Shown: positions 35,133-43,700, counted from the stretch's first letter. The stretch is 64,000 nt of DNA from Streptomyces roseolilacinus (GCF_014649335.1 NZ_BMSV01000011.1:1-64000), one strand, 5' to 3'. A program made the numbers and translations. Notes: generated from the sequence alone by a model not told the origin.

Positions 35133-35733
35133 GCACCCCGGTGACCAGGAGGTACTGGGCCGCGCCGTACGTGAGCATGATCCAGAAGTCGGGTACGGGC
35201 GGCTGCGGCCACCCGGCGACGCCGGCCGCGATGAGCGTGTCGGACAGCAGGAACAGCGCGCCGCCCGCCCCCGCGACCGGGCCGAGGCCGCTCGCGCGGT
35301 ACGCCGTCACGGCCAGCAGCAGCGCGTACCCGGTGACCGGGATCCGCAGGTCGGCGGGGAGGTCGGGCCACAGCAGGGCGACGACGGCGACCAGGGCCGC
35401 GGCGTAGCAGGCGCCGAGCACCGGCGACGTGCGGACGCGGCCGAACAGCAGCAGGTAGCAGACGTGCCCGGCGGCGAAGGAGCCCATGCCGACGAGGAAC
35501 GCCCAGTCGGCGCCGGACAGCAGGAACACGTCGCCGCCCCAGCCGAGGAGGAGGGCGGCGACCAGGGCGCGCGGCGCGCCGCGCACGGCCGCGTACGCCG
35601 CGAGGAGCGGCATCAGCAGCGGCTTGGCCACCAGGTGCCCCGTGCCGGAGCCGGCGAGCAGGGCGAGGAGGTCGGCGGCGAGGGCCGCGGCGAACGCCGC
35701 CCCCAGGAGCCCGGCCAGGCGCTCGCGGCTCAC
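35053..35733 (-). CDS. Lysoplasmalogenase (YhhN/TMEM86 family)
   Basis: 226-aa integral membrane protein with about eight helices. Family residues: HLVAKPLLMPLLAAY near 32, GWGGDVFLLS near 64, GMGSFAAGHVCYLLLF near 81, and GGALFLLSDTLIA near 158; the Asp residues are the expected catalytic ones. It hydrolyses the vinyl-ether bond of lysoplasmalogens to an aldehyde and a glycerophospho-head group. The GTG start overlaps the stop of the upstream hydroxylase gene by 4 bp, so the two are translationally coupled. Confidence 0.9.
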   Translation of the reverse strand: MSRERLAGLLGAAFAAALAADLLALLAGSGTGHLVAKPLLMPLLAAYAAVRGAPRALVAALLLGWGGDVFLLSGADWAFLVGMGSFAAGHVCYLLLFGRVRTSPVLGACYAAALVAVVALLWPDLPADLRIPVTGYALLLAVTAYRASGLGPVAGAGGALFLLSDTLIAAGVAGWPQPPVPDFWIMLTYGAAQYLLVTGVLTPSSAGRPLPTGPVAAPSPRARPRS

Positions 35734-36617
35734 GCGACGCGCTCCCGCGAGGCGGCGGGGCCGGCGGGCGGCGGCGGGGGCGCGGGCGCGGGCTGCCAGC
35801 CGGGACCCCGCAGGACCCGGCCCGCGCGCTCCCGCCAGGACCGGGCGCGGCGCAGGTCGCGGGCGATGGCGGCGTACTCGTGGGTGGCGACGCGCAGCGG
35901 GTTGTACGTGTCGATGTTCTTGGTCAGGCCGTAGACGGGCCGCTCGGCCTCTGCCGTGAAGGAGCCGAAGATCCGGTCCCAGAGGATGAGGATGCCGCCG
36001 AAGTTCCGGTCGAGGTAGCCGCCCTGGGAGGCGTGGTGCACCCGGTGGTGGGAGGGGGTGTTGAAGACGTACTCGACGGGCCGGGGCAGCTTGCCGATCC
36101 GCTCGGTGTGCACCCAGAACTGGTACACGAGGTTGGCGGAGTAGCAGAAGAAGACCGCGGCGGGGGGCACCCCGCAGGCGACCATCGGCAGGAAGAACGG
36201 CCAGACGGTGAGCGAGGTCCACGGCTGGCGCAGCGCGGTCGTGAGGTTGAACTTGCGGCTGGAGTGGTGCACGACGTGGCAGGCCCACAGGATGCGGACG
36301 ACGTGGTGGCCGCGGTGGGACCAGTAGTAGAGGAAGTCCTGCGCGAGCAGCATCAGCGGGATCGTCCACCAGACCACCGGGACGCGGGCCGGGGTGAGCT
36401 CGTGGACGGCGGTGAACAGCGCCAGGGCCGGGATCTTCCACAGCAGGTCGAAGACGATGCTGCCGAGGCCCATGCCGATGCTGGTGGCGGAGTCCTTGAC
36501 CTCGTACCCGGCGGCGCCCTCCTCGGGGTGGAGCCGGCAGCTGACCATCTCCAGGACGGTGAGCAGCACGAAGGCGGGTATCGACCACAGCACGGCGTCG
36601 GGCAGGTTCGGCGACAT
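35730..36617 (-). CDS. Fatty acid hydroxylase superfamily protein, alkylglycerol monooxygenase-like
   Basis: 295 aa, four to five membrane helices, with the eight-His di-iron pattern: WSHRGHH (about 98), ACHVVHHSS (about 111) and PSHHRVHHAS (about 196). The flanks RKFNLTTALRQPW, YLDRNFGGILILWDRIFGSF and VYGLTKNIDTYNP are much closer to alkylglycerol monooxygenase (TMEM195/AGMO) than to sterol desaturases. Such an enzyme would oxidise the ether bond of alkyl-glycerolipids. Animal AGMO needs tetrahydrobiopterin; the cofactor here is unknown. First gene of a two-gene operon with lysoplasmalogenase. Confidence 0.85.
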   Translation of the reverse strand: MSPNLPDAVLWSIPAFVLLTVLEMVSCRLHPEEGAAGYEVKDSATSIGMGLGSIVFDLLWKIPALALFTAVHELTPARVPVVWWTIPLMLLAQDFLYYWSHRGHHVVRILWACHVVHHSSRKFNLTTALRQPWTSLTVWPFFLPMVACGVPPAAVFFCYSANLVYQFWVHTERIGKLPRPVEYVFNTPSHHRVHHASQGGYLDRNFGGILILWDRIFGSFTAEAERPVYGLTKNIDTYNPLRVATHEYAAIARDLRRARSWRERAGRVLRGPGWQPAPAPPPPPAGPAASRERVA

Positions 36618-36657
36618 GCGAGCACGGTAGGGCCGGGTGTCGGGCCGGGGCTAGAGG

Positions 36658-36670
36658 TTGTTACCGACAA
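36658..36670. promoter_or_regulatory. Candidate palindromic operator upstream of the hydroxylase operon
   Basis: TTGT-TACCG-ACAA, an AT-richer inverted repeat 41 bp upstream of the hydroxylase ATG, within TACTTGTCGGTAACAA on the minus strand. It resembles TetR-type operators; no regulator gene is adjacent. Confidence 0.3.
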
Positions 36671-36756
36671 GTATGCGAGACGGTCCGTCAACGACCTTCG
36701 GCGAAACCCGCCAAGGCCGCGACCGCGCGCTCCCCCGCCGGACGGCGTCGCACGTA

Positions 36757-37467
36757 CTAGACCCCGAACGCCCCCAGCAGCGACCCCGCCGCGTACGTCA
36801 CGGCCATGGCCACCGCTCCCCCGCCCACCACGCGCACCACCGCCGGGCGGGCGGGCGCCGAGCCGAGGCGGGCGCTCCACCAGCCGGTCAGCGTGAGCGC
36901 GGCGAGGACCGACACGACCGTGACCCACAGCCGGGCCGGCGCAGGCGGGCACACGATGGCGAGCAGCGGCAGCAGCGCGCCGGCCGTGAAGGCGAGGAAG
37001 CTCGCGGCGGCGGCGTGCCACGGGTTGGTCAGCTCGTCCGGGTCGATCCCCAGCTCCACCCGCGCGTGGGCCCGCAGCGCGTCGCGCTCCGTCAACTGCT
37101 CGGCGGCCTCGCGCGCGACGTCCCAGGTCAGCCCGCGCTCGGCGAGCAGGCCGGTCAACTCGTCCAGTTCGGCCTCCGGCCGCTCCCGCAGCTCCCGCCG
37201 CTCCGCCGCCAGGGCCGCCTTCTCGGAGTCGCGCTGCGTGGACACCGACACGTACTCGCCGACCGCCATCGACATGGACCCGGCGAGCAGCCCGGCCAGT
37301 CCGGCGGTCAGGAGGGCGGAGCGCTCGGTGGTGGCGCCCGCGACGCCCACGACGAGCCCGGCGGTGGACACGATCCCGTCGTTCGCGCCGAGCACGGCGG
37401 CGCGCAGCCAGTTCAGCCGCGTCCCCAGCCCCTCCGGGTGCGTCTCCCCCGGCGTCGGTTCCGTCAC
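36757..37467 (-). CDS. VIT1/CCC1 family transporter
   Basis: 236 aa, five membrane helices: two near the N-terminus (LNWLRAAVLGANDGIVSTAGLVVGVAGA and LLTAGLAGLLAGSMSMAVGEYVSVSTQRDSE), a soluble metal-binding helical insert (about 75-145, Glu-rich), then three helices at the C-terminus. Both family motifs are intact. Likely exports Fe2+ or Mn2+ from the cytosol. GTG 37467 is the best start, although its ribosome site (CGGCGG) is poor. Confidence 0.88.
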   Translation of the reverse strand: MTEPTPGETHPEGLGTRLNWLRAAVLGANDGIVSTAGLVVGVAGATTERSALLTAGLAGLLAGSMSMAVGEYVSVSTQRDSEKAALAAERRELRERPEAELDELTGLLAERGLTWDVAREAAEQLTERDALRAHARVELGIDPDELTNPWHAAAASFLAFTAGALLPLLAIVCPPAPARLWVTVVSVLAALTLTGWWSARLGSAPARPAVVRVVGGGAVAMAVTYAAGSLLGAFGV

Positions 37468-37838
37468 GCCGCCGAGCGTCTCACCCGCGCGCGGGTCCGC
37501 CGGGAAACGGCACGCCGACCGGCGCGCGGCGCGCCCCCGCCCGCGTCCCCCGCGGCGCCGTGCGCGGGGCGGACCGCGCGGGGCGGACGGCACCGCGGTG
37601 CCCGCCGCGCGGGCCGCCGCCGGACGACGGGGATCGCTCGCACGGATGGCCGGACTCCCGCCCCCGAGGACGCTCCGGGCGCCGCGCACCGGCTGCCGCC
37701 GGGACCCGGGGACGGCCGCGACCGGCGCGGAGGGCCGCCGGGGGACCGGTCGGGCCGCTCGGCCGGCGCGCCGGCGCGGGGGCCCGGTGGTGTGCCCGGA
37801 GCCGGAGGTGTCGGTGGCGGGCTCTATTCTCGGTAACC
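37468..37838. other. 371-bp intergenic region, very GC-rich
   Basis: Divergent between the VIT1 gene and the exonuclease gene. Arg/Pro/Gly-rich open frames cross it on both strands but none has codon bias or a ribosome site. The right end carries the probable promoter of the exonuclease gene. Confidence 0.6.
37825..37830 (+). promoter_or_regulatory. -10 element of a probably leaderless transcript
   Basis: TATTCT lies only 8 bases before the ATG at 37839. Transcription would begin at or within a base or two of the A of the start codon, and there is no ribosome site. Confidence 0.4.
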
Positions 37839-38813
37839 ATGCTCGACGACCGTACGACAGCAGCAGCGTGGCCGCCCGCCTACCCGCAGGGGTACGCGGT
37901 CGTCGACGTGGAGACCACCGGCCTCTCCGCGCACGACCGGATAGTGTCCGCCGCCGTCTACCGGCTCGACGCGCGCGGCGAGGTGGAGGACCACTGGTAC
38001 ACGCTGGTCAACCCGGAGCGCGACCCCGGGCCGGTGTGGATCCACGGGCTGACGAGCGACGTCCTGGAGGGCGCGCCGCTCTTCCCCGACGTCGCCGCCG
38101 AGTTCTCGGAGCGGCTCGACGGCCGCGTCCTGGTCGCGCACAACGCGTACTTCGACTGGACGATGATCGCCCGCGAGTACGCCCGCGCCGAGCGCACCGC
38201 GCCGGTGCGGCAGCGGCTGTGCACCATGGCGCTGGCGAAGGAGCTGGCGCTGCCGCTGCCCAACATGAAGCTGGAGTCGCTCGCCGCGCACTTCGGCGTC
38301 CGGCAGGAGCGGGCCCACCACGCGCTGGACGACGCGCGGGTGCTGGCGGAGGCGTTCCGGCCGAGCCTGCACACGGCGGCTGAGCGCGGCGTGCGGCTGC
38401 CGCTGCTGGAGTGCCTGCCGCTCGTGGAGTGGTCGGCGCCGCCCACCGCGGGGACGCCCCGGGTCGGCCGCCAGGCCGCGTACCGGTCCGGCGGCTGGCG
38501 CCCGTCCCGCAGGCGGCCGGCGTGCCCGTACCCCAACCCCGGGCGGTACGAGGCGGACAAGCCGCTCAAGCAGGGCATGCGGGTGGCGTTCTCGGGCGAC
38601 ACGTCCGTCGAGCGCGAGCTGCTGGAGGACCGGGCCGTCGAGGCGGGGCTGCACATCGCGGGCAGCGTCTCGCGGCTGACCAGCCTGCTGGTCACCAACG
38701 ACCCGGACGCGGGCACGTCGAAGGTCGTCAAGGCGAAGTCGTTCGGCACGCCCATCGTCGACGAGGCTGCCTTCACCCATCTGCTGCGGGACGTCGCCCC
38801 GGCCGACGGCTGA
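37839..38813 (+). CDS. DEDDh 3'-5' exonuclease with C-terminal BRCT domain
   Basis: 324 aa. DnaQ-like exonuclease (about 15-180): motif I VVDVETTGL, motif II VLVAHNAYFDWTMI, motif III HHALDDARVL. A Pro/Arg linker (about 195-235) leads to a BRCT domain (about 245-318: QGMRVAFSGDTSVERELLEDRAVEAG, SRLTSLLVTND, SKVVKAKSFGTPIVDE). Probably trims DNA 3' ends in repair or replication, with BRCT as a docking module. The resemblance is to epsilon-like proofreaders, but it is not the replicative subunit by architecture. Confidence 0.9.
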   Translation: MLDDRTTAAAWPPAYPQGYAVVDVETTGLSAHDRIVSAAVYRLDARGEVEDHWYTLVNPERDPGPVWIHGLTSDVLEGAPLFPDVAAEFSERLDGRVLVAHNAYFDWTMIAREYARAERTAPVRQRLCTMALAKELALPLPNMKLESLAAHFGVRQERAHHALDDARVLAEAFRPSLHTAAERGVRLPLLECLPLVEWSAPPTAGTPRVGRQAAYRSGGWRPSRRRPACPYPNPGRYEADKPLKQGMRVAFSGDTSVERELLEDRAVEAGLHIAGSVSRLTSLLVTNDPDAGTSKVVKAKSFGTPIVDEAAFTHLLRDVAPADG

Positions 38814-38896
38814 GCCGCCGGGACCGTCCGGTCGAACGGGTGACGGGCGGGCGCGCCGTCCCCGTTCGGGCCGCCGCGCCCCGCACCCTGTGGCGC

Positions 38897-39130
38897 ATGG
38901 CACGTTGTGAGGTCTGCGGAAACGAGTACGGCATGTCCTTCGAGGTGCACGCGCAGGGCGCCGTGCACGTCTTCGACTGCTTCGCCTGCGCCATCCACCG
39001 CATGGCGCCCATCTGCGAGCACTGCCGCGTCCAGATCATCGGACAGGGCGTCGACGTGGACGGCCGCTGGTTCTGCGGCGCGCACTGCGCCCGCGCGGAG
39101 GGCGCGGCGGGGATCGTCGACAAGGTGTGA
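38897..39130 (+). CDS. Small cysteine-rich zinc-binding protein
   Basis: 77 aa with four paired metal ligands: CEVCG (4-8), CFACAIH (about 28-34), CEHC (about 40-43) and WFCGAHC (about 59-65). The pattern suggests two zinc knuckles or a treble-clef/LIM-like fold. No DNA-binding helix is obvious. ATG 38897. The family is unknown to me by name but looks conserved. It lies between the exonuclease and SURF1 genes, all rightward. Confidence 0.75.
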   Translation: MARCEVCGNEYGMSFEVHAQGAVHVFDCFACAIHRMAPICEHCRVQIIGQGVDVDGRWFCGAHCARAEGAAGIVDKV

Positions 39131-39172
39131 CCCGGGGACGGGAAGCGGGGGCGGCGGAGGTACGGTCGTGGG

Positions 39173-40018
39173 GTGTACCGCTTCCTGTTGTCCCGGCAGT
39201 GGGTGATCCTCACCCTCATCGCCCTCGTCCTGATCCCGGTGATGGTCGAGCTGGGCTTCTGGCAGTTCCACCGGCACGAGCGCCGGGTGTCCCAGAACGC
39301 CCTGATCGCGGACAACCTGCGGGCGGAGCCGGTCCCCGTGACCGAGCTCACGTCACCCGGGCACACCGTCCCGCGCGCCGACTACTGGCGCCGCGCGACC
39401 GCCACCGGCACCTTCGACACGGCCCACGAGGTCGTCGTCCGCCGCCGCACCAACGCCGACGACCGGGTCGGCATGCACGTCCTGACCCCGCTCGTCCTCG
39501 ACGGCGGACGGGTCGTCCTCGTCAACCGCGGCTGGGTTCCCGCCGGCCCGGACCAGAAGGCGTACCCGGACGTGCCGCCCGCCCCGAAGGGCAGGGTCAC
39601 GGTGGTCGGCCGGCTCATGGCCGACCAGACGACCGGCAGCAGCGGCATCAAGGACCTCCGGGGCCTGCCGCCGCGCCAGGTCATGCTCATCAACAGCGGG
39701 CAGCAGGCCGAGCGGCTGGGCCGCCCGGTCCTCGGCGGCTACCTGGAGCTGACGGAGCCCGCGCCGGCCGGGGGCTCCCCCGAGCCGATCCCGGACCCGG
39801 ACCACGAGTCGATCGGCGCCCACATGGCGTACGCCGTGCAGTGGTGGCTGTTCGCGGCGGGCGTCCCCGTGGGGTGGGTCGTCCTGGTCCGCCGGGAGCG
39901 CCACGACCGGGCGGCCGCATCCGCCGCCCAGGCGGCGGACGGCCCCTCGGACGGCGGCCCCGGGGAGGCCGGCTCCGCCGAGGACGCGTCGGCCGCGCGG
40001 GCGCCCGCGGGCGCCTGA
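39173..40018 (+). CDS. SURF1 family cytochrome oxidase biogenesis protein
   Basis: 281 aa. Two membrane helices, one at the N-terminus (WVILTLIALVLIPVMVELGFWQFHRHERR) and one near residue 225 (MAYAVQWWLFAAGVPVGWVVLVRRER), enclosing an extracytoplasmic domain with LVNRGWVPAG and GQQAERLGRPVLGGYLEL. SURF1 helps insert haem a into cytochrome aa3 oxidase. GTG start at 39173; the C-terminal tail is an acidic Ala-rich extension typical of actinobacteria. Confidence 0.92.
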   Translation: MYRFLLSRQWVILTLIALVLIPVMVELGFWQFHRHERRVSQNALIADNLRAEPVPVTELTSPGHTVPRADYWRRATATGTFDTAHEVVVRRRTNADDRVGMHVLTPLVLDGGRVVLVNRGWVPAGPDQKAYPDVPPAPKGRVTVVGRLMADQTTGSSGIKDLRGLPPRQVMLINSGQQAERLGRPVLGGYLELTEPAPAGGSPEPIPDPDHESIGAHMAYAVQWWLFAAGVPVGWVVLVRRERHDRAAASAAQAADGPSDGGPGEAGSAEDASAARAPAGA

Positions 40019-40112
40019 GCCCGCGCTCGTGTGACACGGCCCACACCGCGCGGTACGCCCCCGCAGGTCACGCGCCCCGCGGGGCGGTCCGACTGATTGG
40101 CCGTTCTCCCCG

Positions 40113-41915
40113 GTGGGAACACGCCAGGACGTGACCCAACACATCGAGGACTATGCCCTCATCGGCGATCTGCAGACCGCCGCTCTGGTGGGCAGGGACG
40201 GTTCGATCGACTGGCTCTGCCTGCCCCGCTTCGACTCCGGTGCCTGCTTCGCCGCGCTCCTGGGCGACGAGGACAACGGCCACTGGCGGATCGCGCCCGC
40301 CGGGGCGCGCACCTGCGCCCGGCGGGGCTACGTCGGTGACTCCCTGGTCCTGGAATCGGTGTGGGAGATCCGCACCGGCACCGTGCGGGTCCTCGACTTC
40401 ATGCCGCACCGCGACCGCGCGCCCGACGTGATGAGGATCGTGGAGGGCGTGGCCGGCCGGGTCGAGATGTCCTCCGTGCTGCGCCTGCGCTTCGACTACG
40501 GGTCGATCGTGCCGTGGATGCGGCGCTCCGACGGCCACCGGGTCGCCGTCGCCGGCCCGGACTCCGTGTGGCTGCGCAGCGAGCCGGAGGTGAAGACGTG
40601 GGGGCAGCAGTACAGCACCTGCTCGTCGTTCGTGGTCGGCCCCGGCGAGAAGGTCGCCTTCTGCCTCACCTGGCACCCCTCCCACGAGCCGCGTCCGCCG
40701 CTCGTCGACCCGTACATGGCGCTGGAGCACACCCTGGAGGACTGGAAGTCCTGGTCGGCGCAGTGCACGTACGAGGGCCCGTACCGCGAGGCGGTGATGC
40801 GCTCGCTGATCACGCTGAAGGCGCTCACCTACGCGCCCACCGGCGGGATCGTCGCCGCCGCGACCACGTCCCTGCCGGAGGAGCTGGGCGGCGTGCGGAA
40901 CTGGGACTACCGCTACTGCTGGCTGCGCGACGCGACGCTGACCCTGCGGGCGCTGCTGTCGGCCGGGTACCTGGAGGAGGCCGCCGCCTGGCGGGACTGG
41001 CTGCTGCGGGCCGTCGCGGGCGACCCGGCGGACCTCCAGATCATGTACGGCCTGGCGGGTGAGCGGCGGCTGCCGGAGTCCGAGGTGCCGTGGCTGCGCG
41101 GCTACGGCGGGGCGCGCCCGGTCCGGATCGGCAACGCCGCCGTGAAGCAGCTCCAGCTGGACGTGTACGGCGAGGTGATGGACTCGCTGGCCCTGGCGCG
41201 CGAGGTGGGGATGCCGCCGCAGCGGCAGGCCTGGGCGCTGCAGCTGAGCCTCCTGGGGTTCCTGGAGTCGACGTGGCGCCAGCCGGACGAGGGGCTGTGG
41301 GAGGTGCGCGGGCCGCGCCGGCACTTCGTCCACTCGAAGGTCATGGCGTGGGTGGCGGCCGACCGGGCGGTGCGCACGCTGGAGTCGGACCCGTCCCTGC
41401 CGGGGGACGTGGCCCGGTGGCGGGCGATGCGCGAGGAGGTGCACCGGGAGGTGTGCGAGCGGGGCTACGACCCGGTGCGCAACACCTTCACCCAGTCGTA
41501 CGGGTCCGCGGAGCTGGACGCGGCGACGCTGATGATCCCCCGGGTCGGCTTCCTCCCGCCCGACGACCCCCGGGTGGTCGGCACGGTGGAGGCGGTGCGG
41601 GCGGAGCTGGGGCACCACGGTTTCGTCCGCCGGTACGGCACCGACGGGATCGCGGTGGACGGGCTGCCCGGCGGGGAGGGGACGTTCCTCGCCTGCTCGT
41701 TCTGGCTGGCGGACGCGCTGCGCATGATGGGCCGCACGGAGGAGGCGCGGGAGCTGTTCGAGCGGCTCCTGGAACTGCGCAACGACGTGGGGCTGCTGGC
41801 CGAGGAGTACGACCCGGTGGCCCGGCGGCAGCTGGGCAACTTCCCGCAGGCGTTCAGCCACGTCGGACTGGTGGCGACGGCCCTCGCGCTGACACCGGAC
41901 GACCCGGCAGGATAG
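40113..41915 (+). CDS. Glycoside hydrolase family 15 protein (glucoamylase/trehalase-like)
   Basis: 600 aa. N-terminal beta domain beginning IEDYALIGDLQTAALVGRDGSIDWLCLPRFDS, then an (alpha/alpha)6 barrel with the GH15 sites GVRNWDYRYCWLRDATLTLRALL (about 270) and the second Glu in LLAEEYDP (about 570). The family includes mycobacterial trehalases and glucoamylases. No signal peptide, so it acts on cytosolic trehalose or short glucans. GTG 40113 is tentative; GTG 40131 is an alternative. The stop is 4 bases before the SDR gene. Confidence 0.92.
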   Translation: MGTRQDVTQHIEDYALIGDLQTAALVGRDGSIDWLCLPRFDSGACFAALLGDEDNGHWRIAPAGARTCARRGYVGDSLVLESVWEIRTGTVRVLDFMPHRDRAPDVMRIVEGVAGRVEMSSVLRLRFDYGSIVPWMRRSDGHRVAVAGPDSVWLRSEPEVKTWGQQYSTCSSFVVGPGEKVAFCLTWHPSHEPRPPLVDPYMALEHTLEDWKSWSAQCTYEGPYREAVMRSLITLKALTYAPTGGIVAAATTSLPEELGGVRNWDYRYCWLRDATLTLRALLSAGYLEEAAAWRDWLLRAVAGDPADLQIMYGLAGERRLPESEVPWLRGYGGARPVRIGNAAVKQLQLDVYGEVMDSLALAREVGMPPQRQAWALQLSLLGFLESTWRQPDEGLWEVRGPRRHFVHSKVMAWVAADRAVRTLESDPSLPGDVARWRAMREEVHREVCERGYDPVRNTFTQSYGSAELDAATLMIPRVGFLPPDDPRVVGTVEAVRAELGHHGFVRRYGTDGIAVDGLPGGEGTFLACSFWLADALRMMGRTEEARELFERLLELRNDVGLLAEEYDPVARRQLGNFPQAFSHVGLVATALALTPDDPAG

Positions 41916-41919
41916 GCGT

Positions 41920-42675
41920 ATGGATCTCGGACTGAAGGACCGTGTGTACGTCGTGACGGGCGCGTCCCGTGGTCTCGGGCACGCGACGGCGAAGGCCCTG
42001 GTGGCGGAGGGCGCGAAGGTCGTCCTGTCGGCGCGCGACGCGAAGGCCGTCGAGGACGCCGCCACCGAACTCGGCCCCGACACGGTCGGGGTGCCCGCGG
42101 ACAACGCCGACCCGGACACGCCCGACCGGCTGATCGCCGCCGCCCGGTCGTACTTCGGCGGGTTCGACGGCGTGCTGGTCAGCGTCGGCGGGCCGGCGCC
42201 CGGCTGGGCCGCCGACAACACCGACGAGGACTGGCGGGCCGCGTTCGACTCGGTGTTCATGGGCGCCGTGCGCATGGCCCGCGCCGCGGCGGCCGCGCTG
42301 AACGAGGGCGGGGTCGTCGGTTTCGTGCTGTCCGCCTCGGTGCACGAGCCGATCCCCGGCCTGACCATCTCCAACGGCCTGCGCCCCGGCCTGGCGGGGT
42401 TCGCCAAGTCCCTCGCGGACGAGCTGGGACCGCGCGGCATCCGCGTCGTGGGCCTGCTGCCGTCCCGCATCGACACGGACCGGGTGCGGCAGCTGGACGC
42501 CCTGACCGGTGACGCCGCGGCCGCGCGGGCGGCCAACGAGGCCCGCATCCCGCTGCGCCGCTACGGCACGCCGGAGGAGTTCGGCACGACGGCGGCGTTC
42601 CTGCTCTCCCCCGCCGCCTCGTACCTGACGGGGGTGATGCTCCCGGTCGACGGGGGCGCCCGCCACGGCTTCTGA
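41920..42675 (+). CDS. Atypical SDR family oxidoreductase
   Basis: 251 aa Rossmann protein: TGASRGLG cofactor motif (about 14-21), SVGGPAPG replacing NAGG, and C-terminal YLTGVMLPVDGGARHGF. The usual YxxxK is absent: aligned residues read SNGLR, so Tyr is Ser and Lys is Arg. It belongs to the FabG-like subgroup that lacks the catalytic tetrad, so it may be a non-canonical reductase or binding protein. Encoded 4 bases after the GH15 stop, implying coupled translation. Confidence 0.88.
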   Translation: MDLGLKDRVYVVTGASRGLGHATAKALVAEGAKVVLSARDAKAVEDAATELGPDTVGVPADNADPDTPDRLIAAARSYFGGFDGVLVSVGGPAPGWAADNTDEDWRAAFDSVFMGAVRMARAAAAALNEGGVVGFVLSASVHEPIPGLTISNGLRPGLAGFAKSLADELGPRGIRVVGLLPSRIDTDRVRQLDALTGDAAAARAANEARIPLRRYGTPEEFGTTAAFLLSPAASYLTGVMLPVDGGARHGF

Positions 42676-42680
42676 CCCGC

Positions 42681-42715
42681 CACCGCCCCGGGCCGGGTCC
42701 CGGTCCGGGGCGGTG
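42681..42715. terminator. Bidirectional terminator between SDR and enoyl-CoA hydratase genes
   Basis: GC-rich stem CACCGCCCCGGGCCGG pairing with CCGGTCCGGGGCGGTG (one mismatch), in the 47-bp gap between convergent stops. Confidence 0.65.
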
Positions 42716-42722
42716 CGCAGGC

Positions 42723-43523
42723 TCAGTCGGAGAGGCCCGCGAGGTCGCGCAGGCGGCGGGCCTGGGCGGCGCGCTCGGCGGCGCGCTGCTCCTCGTACGT
42801 CCGCCCGGTCGCGCCGCGCAGCAGCGCCTTGGTCTCGACGACGGCGTCGCGCGGCGCGGCGAGCAGGGCGGCGGCCAGGTCCCGTACGGCCGCGTCCAGC
42901 TCCTCGGCGGGCACCACGAGGTTGGCCAGGCCGATGCGCTCGGCCTCGGCGGCGTGGACGAACCGGCCCGTGGCGCAGATCTCCAGCGCGCGGGCGTAGC
43001 CGACCGCGGCGACGAGGGGCTGCGTCCCGGTCAGGTCGGGCACCAGGCCGAGGCTGGTCTCGCGCATCGCGAACTGCACGTCCTGCGCGACGACCCGCAG
43101 GTCGCAGGCGAGGGCGAGCTGGAAACCGGCACCGATCGCGTGGCCCTGGACGGCCGCGATCGACACGACGTCGTTGCGGCGCCACCAGGTGAACGCCTCC
43201 TGGTACTCGGCGATGGTCGCGTCCAGCTCCTCGTCGGAGCCGCGCGCCAGGTCGAGGAACGACGGCTCCCCGTCGAACCCCTCGGGCGTGAACGCCTGCC
43301 GGTCGAGGCCGGCGGAGAACGACTTGCCCTCCGCGCGCAGCACCACGACCCGCACGTCGCCGGGGAGCGCCCGCCCGGCCTCGGTGAGGGCCCGCCACAG
43401 GGCGGGCGACTGGGCGTTGCGCTTCGCCGGGTTGGTGAGGGCCACCGTGGCGACGTCGCCCTCGACGGTGAGGCGTACGCCGTCCTTGTCGAGCACGACG
43501 GGGGCAGGGTCGAGCGAGGTCAT
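42723..43523 (-). CDS. Enoyl-CoA hydratase/isomerase family protein
   Basis: 266 aa crotonase fold: oxyanion-hole segments VVVLRAEGKSFSAGLDR (about 60-76) and IAAVQGHAIGAGFQLALACDLRV (about 122-144), the Glu of FAMRETSLGLVPD (about 155), GYARALEICATG. It hydrates or isomerises an acyl-CoA; the exact substrate is unknown. An insert FTPEGFDGEPSFLDLARGSDEELD is characteristic of an actinobacterial subgroup. ATG at 43521-43523. Confidence 0.92.
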   Translation of the reverse strand: MTSLDPAPVVLDKDGVRLTVEGDVATVALTNPAKRNAQSPALWRALTEAGRALPGDVRVVVLRAEGKSFSAGLDRQAFTPEGFDGEPSFLDLARGSDEELDATIAEYQEAFTWWRRNDVVSIAAVQGHAIGAGFQLALACDLRVVAQDVQFAMRETSLGLVPDLTGTQPLVAAVGYARALEICATGRFVHAAEAERIGLANLVVPAEELDAAVRDLAAALLAAPRDAVVETKALLRGATGRTYEEQRAAERAAQARRLRDLAGLSD

Positions 43524-43700
43524 GGGGTGCCTCCGGATCCGGTGCAGCGGTCGGTCGGCACAGCTGGTGCAGCTGCGCCGACCGACAAATTACTGCACGG
43601 TAACCACCCGGTCGACCGCCGGACCGCGGCGAACCACGGCCGGCGGCGGCCGGACGGCATGCCGGAACCGCCGGGGCGCCTCACGACCCGCGCACGGCGA

